Assembly (NCBI RefSeq): GCF_033449965.1
Contig: NZ_CP137761.1
Span: 1,798,001 to 1,862,000, forward strand
Direction of reading: 5' to 3'
Length of the DNA: 64,000 nucleotides
DNA from: Bacillus sp. T3
GTDB lineage: Bacteria; Bacillota; Bacilli; Bacillales; Cytobacillaceae
This document shows positions 54,622-63,946 of this stretch, piece after piece. The position numbers were made by a program, and so were the translations under genes. How positions within the stretch are numbered: position 1 is the first letter of the stretch; each line of letters begins with the position of its first letter. The notes below the pieces were generated by a model that had not been told where the DNA came from, did not search any database, and saw nothing but the letters and a program-made list of their open reading frames with translations.

Positions 54622-55032
54622 TTATTTTAAATTGTTATATTCCTCATCTATTACTGGTTCCAACCACTCTGGTTTACCTGCAGTGATTGCAATGTGTTCA
54701 AACCAGCTCTCATTTGTAGCTCCATGCCAGTGTTTTACACCATCATGGGTGACAATAACATCACCTGCTTTTAAGAATTGAGCAGGCTTTCCTTCTTCTT
54801 GGTACCAACCTTCGCCGCCAGTTACCAATAAAATTTGAAATCCTTCACGATGGATATGCCAGTTATTTCTGCAACCTGGTTCAAAGGTCACATTCCCCAC
54901 GCCAACACTCACTTCAGGGTCAGCAACTAATCCTTTAAGATAACTTTGTCCCACAAAAAATTGTGCAAATGCTTCATTTTTCTCGCCTGCTGGAAAAATA
55001 ACGCCATTTTTTACTTCTTCATGTTTTGCCAT
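54622..55032 (-). CDS. Cupin domain protein
   Basis: 136 residues from ATG 55032, six bases after GGAGGG; an upstream in-frame start overlaps that site. Cupin motif 1 is RNNWHIHREGFQILLVTGGE (two His and Glu/Gln ligands) and motif 2 is LKAGDVIVTHDGVKHWHGA. Such proteins are often found with carboxymuconolactone decarboxylases or oxidoreductases in stress-responsive units. It shares an intergenic region, including a palindromic operator, with the divergent TetR gene, so control by that regulator is likely. Confidence 0.87.
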   Translation of the reverse strand: MAKHEEVKNGVIFPAGEKNEAFAQFFVGQSYLKGLVADPEVSVGVGNVTFEPGCRNNWHIHREGFQILLVTGGEGWYQEEGKPAQFLKAGDVIVTHDGVKHWHGATNESWFEHIAITAGKPEWLEPVIDEEYNNLK

Positions 55033-55145
55033 TTTTAAACCCTCCAATAAATTTTTAAAAAATAGACTTTGTTAAAGCTCAGCCTCCTTAATGTATTAGA
55101 ATTCCAAAAGTTAGCTAAATAAGATGTATTAAATTAATATTGATT

Positions 55146-55249
55146 GATTAATCAACATCTGTTTATAATTATAAAAAAGCCCTTCATACTATCAATGGTT
55201 AAATAAACACGATTCGTCTATTACTCAACAAATCGATTATAATTGTTGA
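55146..55249. promoter_or_regulatory. Promoter and TetR-type operator of the cupin/TetR pair
   Basis: Bases 55146-55176 are identical to 57160-57190 upstream of the alcohol dehydrogenase and contain a TATAAT box. Downstream, TCAACAA (55225-55231) and TTGTTGA (55243-55249) form a palindrome with an 11-base spacer, which recurs with the same spacer at 57239-57263. Confidence 0.65.
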
Positions 55250-55276
55250 TTATCTTTAGAAAGACTGGTGAATAAA

Positions 55277-55825
55277 ATGTCTAAAATAGATAGAAGAATA
55301 GCCAAAAGCCAAATAGCTATAAAAAATGCTGTTATTGAACTGATGTCTGAAAAAAGTTTTGATGATATAACTATTCAGGATATTGCTGATAGAGCAGATG
55401 TTAATCGAGGAACCATTTATCTTCATTACACGGATAAATTTGATCTCCTAGATAAGATGATTGAAGAACATATGGACAATCTCCGAGAATTATGCCAATC
55501 TGCATCAGAGCTGACTTTTCAAGAAGGAAATTATGTTTGGTACGAATACTTTGAGCGCAATTATTTATTTTTTTCAACGATGTTAGCTAGTAAAGGTGCA
55601 CCCTATTTTCGTAGTCGTTTTCTTGATTTAGTCATTCAGGAGTTTAAAGCTGAAGTGGATACAAGTGTAGGAAATAATCGAGGATTAAGTGAAGAGGTTA
55701 TTCTTCAATTTTTTGGTTCAGCAGTGGTTGGGGCAGTGGAATGGTGGTTTAAGAATGGAATGCCTTTGACAGCTCGTGATATGGCAGAACAAACGGGGGC
55801 ATTGTTAGATAGGAACCTAGACTAA
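55277..55825 (+). CDS. TetR/AcrR family transcriptional regulator
   Basis: 182 residues from ATG 55277 (a GTG three codons earlier is possible; the ribosome site GGTGA is weak). The helix-turn-helix is ITIQDIADRADVNRGTIYLH, followed by the typical YTDKFDLLDKMI. The C-terminal part, with VVGAVEWWFKNGMPLT, is of the TetR_C_8 type common in Firmicutes. The palindrome upstream of its own promoter, the cupin gene and the adhA-like gene suggests that it represses all three. Confidence 0.88.
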   Translation: MSKIDRRIAKSQIAIKNAVIELMSEKSFDDITIQDIADRADVNRGTIYLHYTDKFDLLDKMIEEHMDNLRELCQSASELTFQEGNYVWYEYFERNYLFFSTMLASKGAPYFRSRFLDLVIQEFKAEVDTSVGNNRGLSEEVILQFFGSAVVGAVEWWFKNGMPLTARDMAEQTGALLDRNLD

Positions 55826-55848
55826 CGATTAATATTTTAAGAAATGAA

Positions 55849-55880
55849 AAACCTGAGTCTTTACTGTACTCAGTTTTTTT
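55849..55880 (+). terminator. Terminator of the tetR gene
   Basis: CTGAGT and ACTCAG around nine bases, followed by seven T. Confidence 0.8.
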
Positions 55881-55925
55881 GTTAATACTATCTTAATGAA
55901 ATTAAAAAATGTGGGGGAATACAAA

Positions 55926-55953
55926 ACGAGGCACACCGACTAGGAGTGCCTCT
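55926..55953 (-). terminator. Terminator of the alcohol dehydrogenase gene
   Basis: GAGGCAC and GTGCCTC around eleven bases, with a GTTTTGT tract on the minus strand, 23 bases past the stop codon. Confidence 0.6.
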
Positions 55954-55975
55954 AATATTTTGCTAGAAATACCTA

Positions 55976-57025
55976 TTATTCATTAACCATTGTACTGATG
56001 TCGATTACAAAACGGTACCGGACATCTGAAGCTAAGACGCGCTCCCAGGCCTCATCAATCTGATTGGCGGAAATAACCTCGATCTCCGGAGCTATGCTGT
56101 GTTCAGCACAAAAGTCGAGCATTTCCTGTGTTTCGCGAATTCCACCAATCATCGATCCAGCAAATGAGCGACGATGACCGATAAGTGAGAATACGTTTAC
56201 TGACAACGGCTCCGCTGGAGCGCCGACGTTGACCATTGTACCATCTAGCGCCAACAATGAAAGGTAGGCACTAATATCAATCTTCGCGCTCACTGTATTA
56301 ACAATAAGGTCGAACGAACCAGCCAGTTTCTTAAACGTCTCCGGATCGCTTGTAGCATAATAATGGTCTGCACCAAGCTTTAACCCGTCTTCTTTCTTCT
56401 TCAGTGTTTGGGATAAAACAGTGACCTCTGCCCCCATAGCATAAGCGATTTTAACAGCCATGTGTCCAAGCCCGCCTAATCCAACAACAGCTACCCTTTT
56501 GCCCGGAGCAGCGCCCCAATGGCGCAGTGGCGAGTAAGTCGTAATGCCTGCACATAATAGAGGAGCGGCGGCGTCAAGTTCGAGATTGTCTGGGATTCGA
56601 ACTACGAAACCTTCCGTTACGACGATATGAGAGGAATAACCACCCTGTGTGTATTGGCCGTACTTGTCGATAGCTCCATAGGTTCCCGTCATACCATTAA
56701 GGCAATACTGCTCCTCTCCCTCATGGCAGTGAGCGCATTCTCCACAGGAATCAACCATACAGCCTACCCCGACTCGATCACCAATGGCAAACTTTGTTAC
56801 TTCAGAACCAACTTGTGTGATAATTCCTGCGATCTCATGTCCTGGTACTAAAGGATAATTTACTTGACCCCACTCACCACGAGCTGTATGTATGTCAGAG
56901 TGGCAAATACCAGCGTATTTAATCTCAATGAGGACATCATGTGGCTCTAAATCTCTGCGCTCAATCGTTGTCGATTTGAACGGACCTTCTGGATTGAACA
57001 CAGCACGTGCTTTAGCGTTAATCAT
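55976..57025 (-). CDS. adhA: Zinc-dependent NAD(P)+ alcohol dehydrogenase (AdhA/cinnamyl type)
   Basis: 349 residues from ATG 57025 (GGAGG upstream); the longer frame to 57109 is non-coding leader. Catalytic zinc ligands: Cys41 and His63-Glu64 (GICHSDIH, PGHEIAG). The structural zinc is held by Cys94, Cys97, Cys100 and Cys108 (SCGECAHCHEGEEQYC). The cofactor site is VAVVGLGGLGHMAVKIAYAM. The family reduces aldehydes such as methylglyoxal or formaldehyde. B. subtilis AdhA has the same length, but there a MerR-type regulator controls it. Here a TetR-type operator lies upstream, matching that of the cupin/TetR pair. Confidence 0.88.
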   Translation of the reverse strand: MINAKARAVFNPEGPFKSTTIERRDLEPHDVLIEIKYAGICHSDIHTARGEWGQVNYPLVPGHEIAGIITQVGSEVTKFAIGDRVGVGCMVDSCGECAHCHEGEEQYCLNGMTGTYGAIDKYGQYTQGGYSSHIVVTEGFVVRIPDNLELDAAAPLLCAGITTYSPLRHWGAAPGKRVAVVGLGGLGHMAVKIAYAMGAEVTVLSQTLKKKEDGLKLGADHYYATSDPETFKKLAGSFDLIVNTVSAKIDISAYLSLLALDGTMVNVGAPAEPLSVNVFSLIGHRRSFAGSMIGGIRETQEMLDFCAEHSIAPEIEVISANQIDEAWERVLASDVRYRFVIDISTMVNE

Positions 57026-57159
57026 ATAAAAAAACCTCCTATAACCCAAATAGTATAGATTGTTTATCATCTTGTAGGCTGGGATGCTCGGACTAATCTG
57101 TAAGTCCACAACATTAATTAAGTGTGTTTTAACTCAAAATACCAGTTCCCTCTATTCAA

Positions 57160-57264
57160 GATTAATCAACATCTGTTTATAATTATAAAAGGAACCTAGA
57201 GGCTTTCAATGGTTAAAAAATCACATTTCGTTGTTTATTCAACAAATTAATAATTTTTGTTGAA
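57160..57264. promoter_or_regulatory. Promoter and TetR-type operator of the alcohol dehydrogenase gene
   Basis: A 31-base identity with 55146-55176 and the palindrome TTCAACAAA (57238-57246) / TTTGTTGAA (57256-57264). The rest of 57026-57527 is AT-rich with no gene. Confidence 0.65.
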
Positions 57265-57527
57265 TATTTTATACGTGTTTTTTCAAAACCAATCTGATTA
57301 AATTTAAAAACATACGTAACCTTTCCTTTTTTTGTGATAGGTTAGAAGTAGTTAATGGATTTAATGAGTGTGTTTAAAAAGTTGAAAAAGGAACTAAATA
57401 CACAGTACTAAGAAAAGGACGTGAAGGGAGATAGAATTATTTAAAAAAGTAATTGTTTGGACTAGTAATATATTATAATGACAATTTAAATTAGTATTAA
57501 TATAAATTAAGATTCTTGGAGGTACCT

Positions 57528-58544
57528 ATGCTTACTATTGGATTCATTGGAAATGGGAAAAGTACTAATCGATATCATCTGCCATTCGTACTGCAAAGGA
57601 AGAATATAAAGGTAAAGACAATTTTTCAAAGGAATCCTCAACACGAAAGCTGGGACAGGATTATAGGAGTACATTATACCTCTGATTTAGATGAACTATT
57701 AAATGACAAGGACATTCAACTGATTGTAGTATGTACTAGACATGATAGTCATTATGAATACGCAAAACTAGTATTGGAACATAATAAAAACTGTTTAGTT
57801 GAAAAACCTTTTATGGAAACTTCGGAACAAGCAAAAGAAATATTTGCATTGGCAATGGAGAAGAATTTGATCGTTCAGGCGTATCAAAACAGACGGTTCG
57901 ATAGTGATTTTTTAACGGTTCAAAAAGTTATTGAAGAAGGGAAACTAGGAGACTTGCTGGAAGTCGAAATGCATTTTGACTATTATCGTCCCGAGGTACC
58001 TGGAATCAGTTCATTCTTTTAATCCTATGTGGTCGTATTTGTACGGACATGGCTGTCATACAATAGATCAGGTTATCAGCTTTTTTGGCAAGCCGGATCA
58101 TATCCATTATGATGTAAGACAATTATTGGGTCAGGGAAGAATGAATGATTATTTTGATTTGGATCTTTATTATGGCACATTAAAAGTTTCCGTAAAATCC
58201 AGTTACTTTAGGCTTAAAGAAAGGCCAAGCTTTGTTGTCTATGGAAAAAAGGGTGCTTTATAAAAGAAACCAAAGATCGCCAGGAAGAACATTTGAAAAT
58301 ATTTTATATGCCAGATAACAAAGATTTCGGTATCGATACAATAAAACATTATGGTGTGCTCACCTATATCGATGAAGAAGGGACAATCCACGAAGAAAAA
58401 GTGAAATCAGTCAATGGTGATTATGGAAGAGTGTATGATGATTTATATGAAGCCATCATAAATGGGAAAGATAAAACCATCACAGACGAACAGACACTCT
58501 TGCAAATGGAAATATTAGAAACCGGAGTAAAACACCTGGAATAA
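57528..58544 (+). pseudogene. Gfo/Idh/MocA family oxidoreductase, two frameshifts
   Basis: Start at ATG 57528 after GGAGG. Three frames join to about 339 residues. N-terminal Rossmann fold (TIGFIGNGKSTNRYHLPFVL), then the signature EKPFMET with its catalytic-loop lysine, and a C-terminal beta-sheet domain beginning MHFDYYRPEVP. Breaks: an extra G near 58001 (repair gives VPESVHSFNPMWS) and a missing T near 58258 (repair gives GAFIKETKDRQEE). The family oxidises sugars or cyclitols with NAD(P). No sugar operon is adjacent. Confidence 0.83.
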
Positions 58545-58636
58545 AAATAAAGGCAATGATTTTTTTACGAAGCCAAAAGGGTTAGAACTCATTTTTTACC
58601 TGTTAATCCATATTCATTATTATGAGCGCGGTTATA

Positions 58637-58672
58637 CAAGAAAACCCTCTTCATCTAATGAAGGGGGTTCTT
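58637..58672 (-). terminator. Terminator of the EamA transporter gene
   Basis: AAAACCC and CTTCAT pair with ATGAAG and GGGTTCTT around a CTA loop, just past the stop codon. Confidence 0.6.
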
Positions 58673-58677
58673 AATTT

Positions 58678-59553
58678 CTATTTTTTTTCGATAATTACGA
58701 TTAAAACACCTGCGAAAATTAGGATAGAGCCTATCCAAAACGTTACACCAATGCTTTCTCCTAAAATGAGCCATCCAAGTAATGTTCCAACCATAGGTTG
58801 AAAAAAGAAAAATATTCCTCCACTTGAGGCGTTAAGCATCTGTAATCCACGGTTCCAAAGTAGAAATCCACATGCCGTTGAGACAATCCCCAAATACAAG
58901 ACTCCTCCCCAAATAGTCGGGTGAGTGAGTTGAGAGATATTAATGGCGTGTAATCGTGGCAAAACAAAAGGCGTTAACACGATTAAGGCTACTAAGATGG
59001 AATAAGTGGTTACTACAATTTGAGAATATTCACTTGGCAAGCGCTTCACGAGTACCGACATGAGTGCCCAAGTCAAAGCTGCAATAAGTAGTGCAATACC
59101 CCCAAGTTTACTGGATATATTGACATCACCAATTCCGACAATGAGAAGAACTCCAATTGTCGCTAAACAAACGGAGATTCCTTTTCTTAACGTCATTCGT
59201 TCATTAAGGAGTAAGCGAGCAAAAATAACCATAAATGCTGGTGTAGAAGAAGTAATTATGGCTCCCATCTGTGCCGTAGAGAGCATTGTACCAGTTTCCT
59301 GAGCTACGATTGAAATCGCGTTACCAATGATCCCAATGGCAATGATGATTAAGAAATAACGTTTTTCGATTTGCCATTTTTGCCTTGTGATGAACCCGAT
59401 AATGAGAAGTGCGATAATAGCCACTAAATACCGTAGCCATACAAGTTCCAGTGGAGGTATGACTGATACGACAACTTTAACAACAACGTACATACCGCCC
59501 CAAATACTAGAAGCTAAAATTAAGTATAAAGAACCTAATAAGGTTTTTTTCAT
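58678..59553 (-). CDS. EamA/DMT family transporter
   Basis: 291 residues, ten helices in two EamA repeats (LILASSIWGGMYVVVKVVV at the start of the first, LLIAALTWALMSVLVKRL at the start of the second). GGAGGG precedes the ATG. DMT proteins of this type export amino acids or other metabolites. The MocR-type regulator is encoded divergently 263 bases away, a common pairing, so the exporter is probably its target. The substrate is unknown. Confidence 0.88.
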   Translation of the reverse strand: MKKTLLGSLYLILASSIWGGMYVVVKVVVSVIPPLELVWLRYLVAIIALLIIGFITRQKWQIEKRYFLIIIAIGIIGNAISIVAQETGTMLSTAQMGAIITSSTPAFMVIFARLLLNERMTLRKGISVCLATIGVLLIVGIGDVNISSKLGGIALLIAALTWALMSVLVKRLPSEYSQIVVTTYSILVALIVLTPFVLPRLHAINISQLTHPTIWGGVLYLGIVSTACGFLLWNRGLQMLNASSGGIFFFFQPMVGTLLGWLILGESIGVTFWIGSILIFAGVLIVIIEKK

Positions 59554-59622
59554 TTTTGTACCCTCCGTCTAATGTTCAGGTCGAATCGCCCCTAACGGAG
59601 AGATGTAGTCATCCTCACCCCA

Positions 59623-59679
59623 CTAAGAGCAGAAGTTGGCTACTGGTACATCGTTTTCAAATAATGGAGTCCATAACAT
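59623..59679 (-). other. Possible 18-codon leader peptide or gene stub
   Basis: AAGAGGTGA lies six bases before an ATG that encodes MLWTPLFENDVPVANFCS and stops. The good ribosome site and lack of a longer frame suggest either a leader peptide of the EamA gene or the leftover 5' end of a deleted gene. Confidence 0.3.
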
Positions 59680-59815
59680 ATTGATTCACCTCTTGTAATG
59701 TCTATTTACAATTATTTGTGGTTTATTGTACCAGAATATCTCTAATCGGTCCTACATTACAATAGTTTTATAAGTAGAATAGTAATATAATTGGATGAAA
59801 AAAAGGGTGCTTAGC

Positions 59816-61205
59816 ATGCCAATAAATTCTTTTGAAAATTATCCGATGAGCTGGAAGCCATCCATTGATAAATCCAAAAAACCGATTTATCAGGTACTTG
59901 CAGATCAATTACAACAGGACATATTAAACGCAGTACTTTTACCCGGTACAAAACTTCCTCCACAGCGAGAACTTGCCGATTTTTTAGACCTAAATTTAAG
60001 TACGATTTCTAAAGCCTTTAAAGTTTGTGAGTTAAAGGGTTTGATAAGTGCATCTGTTGGAAGTGGCACATTTGTATCGTATGATGCGTTATCAAATGCA
60101 TATTTACTTGAAGATACAAAGCCGAAGCATTTAATAGAAATGGGAGCAACACTTCCAGACAATGCTTCATACGAGCCACTTCTACTTCAATTAAAAAGTA
60201 TGCTGCACGACACAGATTATGAAAAATGGTTTGGTTATGGCCGTGCTGGAGCAAGCCGTTGGCAAAAGGATGCAGCTATTAAGCTAATCCAAAGAGGTGG
60301 GTTTAAAACAACAGGTGATCACATTTTATTTGCTAATGGGGGTCAAAATGCGATTGCTGCCACGCTGGCGAGTCTTTGTCAGCCCGGAGATCGCATCGGT
60401 GTAGATGATCATACTTATCCAGGTTTAAAAACCGTTGCAAAGATGCTTAGTGTGCAATTAGTACCAATAAAATCAGAGAACGATGAAATGAGTCCAACCG
60501 CGTTAGAATATGCGTGTAAAAACGACAATATCAAAGGTATTTACTTGATTCCAGATTATCATAATCCGACAGCAAGCTTCATGTCAGTGGAGAATCGCAA
60601 AGTGATTTCAGCCGTTGCGAAAAAGTATAATCAGTTTATTATTGAAGATGCGACGTACCATCTCCTTGGCCGCAAACCACTGCCAGCAGTTGCATCATTT
60701 GCACCTGAGCAGACAATTTATATTGCGAGTTTATCAAAATCATTAGCACCAGGGTTACGGTTAGCTTATGTAGCTGTGCCGGGCAAATATAAGGAGCCTA
60801 TCTCGAAGGCCCTTTATAATTTAAATATATCAGTTTCACCGTTATTAGCAGAACTGTCAGCTCGTACGATTGTTTCGAATCAATTTGAAGATTTAATTAC
60901 TGGTCATCGGGAGCAAGCCATTCGTAGAAACGAAGTACTAAATCGATATTTAGCAGATTATACTTGTTTAGGTGTTGATACAGGTATCTTTCGTTGGTTG
61001 CTGTTACCAGGCAAGATTACAGGAGCTGAATTTGAAATGTTAGCTGCACAGCAAGGGGTACAAGTATATGCAGCTGAACGTTTTGTAGTTGGAAATAGTT
61101 GTCCAGGAGCGGGCTGTAAGAGTTGCTGTCTGTGCGCCAGAGACAATAGAAGAGCTTGAGGAAGGATTGATGATTCTTAAACAATTGCTTGATTGTCTTT
61201 CCTAA
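59816..61205 (+). pseudogene. MocR-type GntR/aminotransferase regulator, one frameshift
   Basis: Start at ATG 59816, six bases after AGGGTG. The N-terminal GntR winged helix (IYQVLADQLQQDIL, LPPQRELADFLDLNLSTISK) is followed by a fold-type I PLP aminotransferase domain with the Schiff-base lysine in IASLSKSLAPGLRLAY. An extra G near 61105 ends the open frame early in CKSCCLCARDNRRA; repaired, it reads ERAVRVAVCAPETIEELEEG to a stop at 61205, about 463 residues. Such regulators sense PLP or amino acids and often control the divergently encoded transporter. Confidence 0.85.
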
Positions 61206-61318
61206 TATTGTCCGCCATACAATTATCGTATTGTATGGTTTTTTTGTGCGTGTTATGATGGTGCAAATCATGCGGGAGGATTAAACTATTAGAATTTGCT
61301 TATGAAAGTGGGGATCTT

Positions 61319-62614
61319 ATGTTACAAAATAGTGTAAAAGAGTCAGATGCGCAATCAGATTGGTTACAACCCTATATTCGTTCTTCGGACAAACAACAAC
61401 AATTATATAAAAGAACATTATTTGTCGTTGTCATATCCCAAATTTTTGGAGGAGCAGGACTTGCTGCAGGAGTAACAGTAGGTGCACTTCTAGCACAGGA
61501 GCTGTTAGGTACTGATAGTTTTGCAGGGATTCCGACGGCTTTATTTACTTTAGGATCAGCAGGGGCTGCCCTACTTGTAGGACGAATTTCTCAAAGCTGG
61601 GGCAGACGTATCGGACTTACAGTCGGTTTTTTGGCTGGGGGTATCGGTGCAATTGGTGTTGTCATTTCAGCATTATGTAATAGCATTCTACTATTATTTA
61701 TTTCGCTATTTATCTACGGGGCAGGAACGGCAACAAATTTGCAAGCACGCTATGCAGGAACTGACCTAGCAAATTCAACTCAAAGAGCAAGAGCTATTAG
61801 TATGGCCATGGTTTCTACCACATTCGGAGCTGTTGCAGGCCCAAATCTGGTGGGAGTAATGGGGGAGTTTGCTAGATCTATAGGAATTCCTGCTTTGGCC
61901 GGCCCTTTTATCTTAGCAGCTGCAGCGTATATTTTTGCCGGTTTAGTTTTATTCCTTTTATTACGTCCAGATCCCTTAATTGTTGCAAAAGGAATATCCG
62001 ACGCTCAAAGAACTACCAGCAGTGATTTAATTCTAGAGGAAAATGTTATCAATAAGCGAGGTATTTTTGCAGGTGGTACCATAATGGTTTTGACTCAATT
62101 TGTTATGATGGCAATTATGACAATGACACCAATACACATGGGACATCACGGGCATGATCTGAGTGAAGTTGGACTTGTTATTGCACTTCACGTAGGTGCG
62201 ATGTTTCTACCCTCTTTAGTCACAGGTTATTTAGTTGATAAAATTGGTCGAAATGCAATGGCCATTGCTTCTGCTATAACGCTACTAGCTTCGGGGATTC
62301 TAGCTTCTATGGGATCTGGTGATTCAATAGAAGTACTCATAACGGCACTTGTTTTACTTGGACTTGGCTGGAATTTTGGTTTAATTAGTGGTACTGCAAT
62401 CATTGTCGATGCCACTTCACCATCTACCCGGGCTAAGACACAGGGGTCTGTAGATGTTTTAATTGCTTTGTCAGGTGCATTAGGAGGAGGAATATCTGGC
62501 GTGGTTGTTGCTCATTCCAGTTATGATACGCTTTCAATTGCTGGTGCTTTGCTCTCATTATTACTGATTCCGGTTGTTATTTGGGCTTTAAATAAGCAAG
62601 AAAAAACACGATAA
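61319..62614 (+). CDS. MFS transporter, drug-efflux type
   Basis: 431 residues with twelve helices after a hydrophilic N-terminal 35 residues. Conserved loop after helix two: GRISQSWGRRIGLTVGF. The antiporter-like motif C region GAVAGPNLVGVMGEF lies near residue 182. The central loop (residues 225-245) is charged. A weak GGGG ribosome site precedes the ATG. It follows the MocR gene by 113 bases on the same strand. The substrate is unknown; efflux is inferred from motif C. Confidence 0.85.
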   Translation: MLQNSVKESDAQSDWLQPYIRSSDKQQQLYKRTLFVVVISQIFGGAGLAAGVTVGALLAQELLGTDSFAGIPTALFTLGSAGAALLVGRISQSWGRRIGLTVGFLAGGIGAIGVVISALCNSILLLFISLFIYGAGTATNLQARYAGTDLANSTQRARAISMAMVSTTFGAVAGPNLVGVMGEFARSIGIPALAGPFILAAAAYIFAGLVLFLLLRPDPLIVAKGISDAQRTTSSDLILEENVINKRGIFAGGTIMVLTQFVMMAIMTMTPIHMGHHGHDLSEVGLVIALHVGAMFLPSLVTGYLVDKIGRNAMAIASAITLLASGILASMGSGDSIEVLITALVLLGLGWNFGLISGTAIIVDATSPSTRAKTQGSVDVLIALSGALGGGISGVVVAHSSYDTLSIAGALLSLLLIPVVIWALNKQEKTR

Positions 62615-62710
62615 TCAATGGGACAGGGACGGTCTTTCTTATCTAATAATTCATAATTAGTAACAGGTGCTTGAGACAATGTTCAAGGGGAAGAATTCTC
62701 AAGGATATTT

Positions 62711-62753
62711 AGAAACCCAATCTTCATTTTTAAGAAAATTGGGTTTCTTTTAT
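62711..62753. terminator. Bidirectional terminator
   Basis: AGAAACCCAAT and ATTGGGTTTCT around 16 bases, then TTTATTAAT, between convergent MFS and aldo/keto reductase genes. Confidence 0.8.
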
Positions 62754-62768
62754 TAATAATTTAAGGAT

Positions 62769-63749
62769 TTAATTATGCCCAATTATTGGATGCGGTATAT
62801 ATGGTTCTTCGAGGAACGCAATTTCATCAGCTGTTAGCTTCACTGATAGAGCACCTACGGCACCTTCAAGATGGGATATTTTTGTAGCACCGATAATAGG
62901 GGCTGTTACGTGTTCTTGCCCCATTAACCAAGCAAGGGCGATATGGATACGGGGAACGCCATGTTTTTCTGCAATGGCTGCAACCCGTTCTACAACTAAT
63001 CGGTCTGCATCAGCAGTTGCATCATATTTAGATTTTTGAATTTGGTCCGTCTCGGAGCGGTGCGTTGTTTCCGACCAATCACGAGTCAATCTTCCTGATG
63101 CAAGTGGGCTGTATGGAGTTACACCGATTTTTTCTTCTTTACAAAGAGGAAGCATTTCTCTCTCTTCTTCACGGTAAATGAGGTTGTAATGATTCTGCAT
63201 CGACACAAAGCGAGTCCATCCATTTTTCTCGGCTACATATAATGCCTTTTGGAATTGCCATGCATACATGGCAGAAGCACCAATATATCTGGCTTTCCCA
63301 GCCTTCACCACATCATGTAATGCTTCCATTGTCTCTTCAATAGGGGTATTGTAGTCCCAGCGGTGGATGATATAAAGGTCTACATAATCCGTTTTCAATC
63401 TCTTCAGACTCTTATCAATTTCACTCATGATGGATTTTCGAGAAAGACCCTCACCATTTGGACCTTCATGCATACGTCCATGAATTTTCGTTGCAAGTAC
63501 AATTTCATCTCGATTGGCAAAATCTTTTAGAGCACGTCCAAGGAATTCTTCACTGCTTCCCATAGAATATACATTTGCGGTATCAAAAAAGTTGATTCCA
63601 AGATCCAGTGCTTTTTTTATAATAGAGCGACTTTGCTCTTCATTAAGTACCCATTGATGAATCCATTTTTCTGCTTCACCAAAACTCATACAGCCAAGAC
63701 AAAATTTAGATACGTCCAATCCTGTATTACCCAGCTTCACATATTCCAT
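62769..63749 (-). CDS. Aldo/keto reductase
   Basis: 326 residues from the ATG at 63749. The catalytic tetrad is visible: Asp-Tyr in FFDTANVYSMG (about residues 56-61), Lys in LATKIHG and His in YIIHRWD. The NADPH site includes TPYSPLASGRLT and GATKISHLEG. The (beta/alpha)8 family reduces aldehydes and ketones, and this member is close to the YakC/IolS-like group. A fragment matching its last 27 residues survives at 9538-9633. The marR-like start upstream is divergent. Confidence 0.92.
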   Translation of the reverse strand: MEYVKLGNTGLDVSKFCLGCMSFGEAEKWIHQWVLNEEQSRSIIKKALDLGINFFDTANVYSMGSSEEFLGRALKDFANRDEIVLATKIHGRMHEGPNGEGLSRKSIMSEIDKSLKRLKTDYVDLYIIHRWDYNTPIEETMEALHDVVKAGKARYIGASAMYAWQFQKALYVAEKNGWTRFVSMQNHYNLIYREEEREMLPLCKEEKIGVTPYSPLASGRLTRDWSETTHRSETDQIQKSKYDATADADRLVVERVAAIAEKHGVPRIHIALAWLMGQEHVTAPIIGATKISHLEGAVGALSVKLTADEIAFLEEPYIPHPIIGHN

Positions 63750-63946
63750 ATCTTTTTCCTCACTTTCGTCTATTGCTACACTTTGATTTAGTTTGGTTAT
63801 TGCATTTTTAATTATGTCACAAATATAAACTTAACCCTAAACCCATTCGTATCAAGTTTTTGCCTAATCCTATCAAACTACTTTCTTGCTCAATGAATAT
63901 CTAGTAAAATGGAACCAACTAAGATGAGGAAAAAGGAGAATAAGAT

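Noticed and set aside
59623..59679. Translational attenuator of the EamA exporter
   Set aside because: The 18-codon peptide has no run of regulatory codons and no alternative hairpins were seen; equally likely a gene stub.
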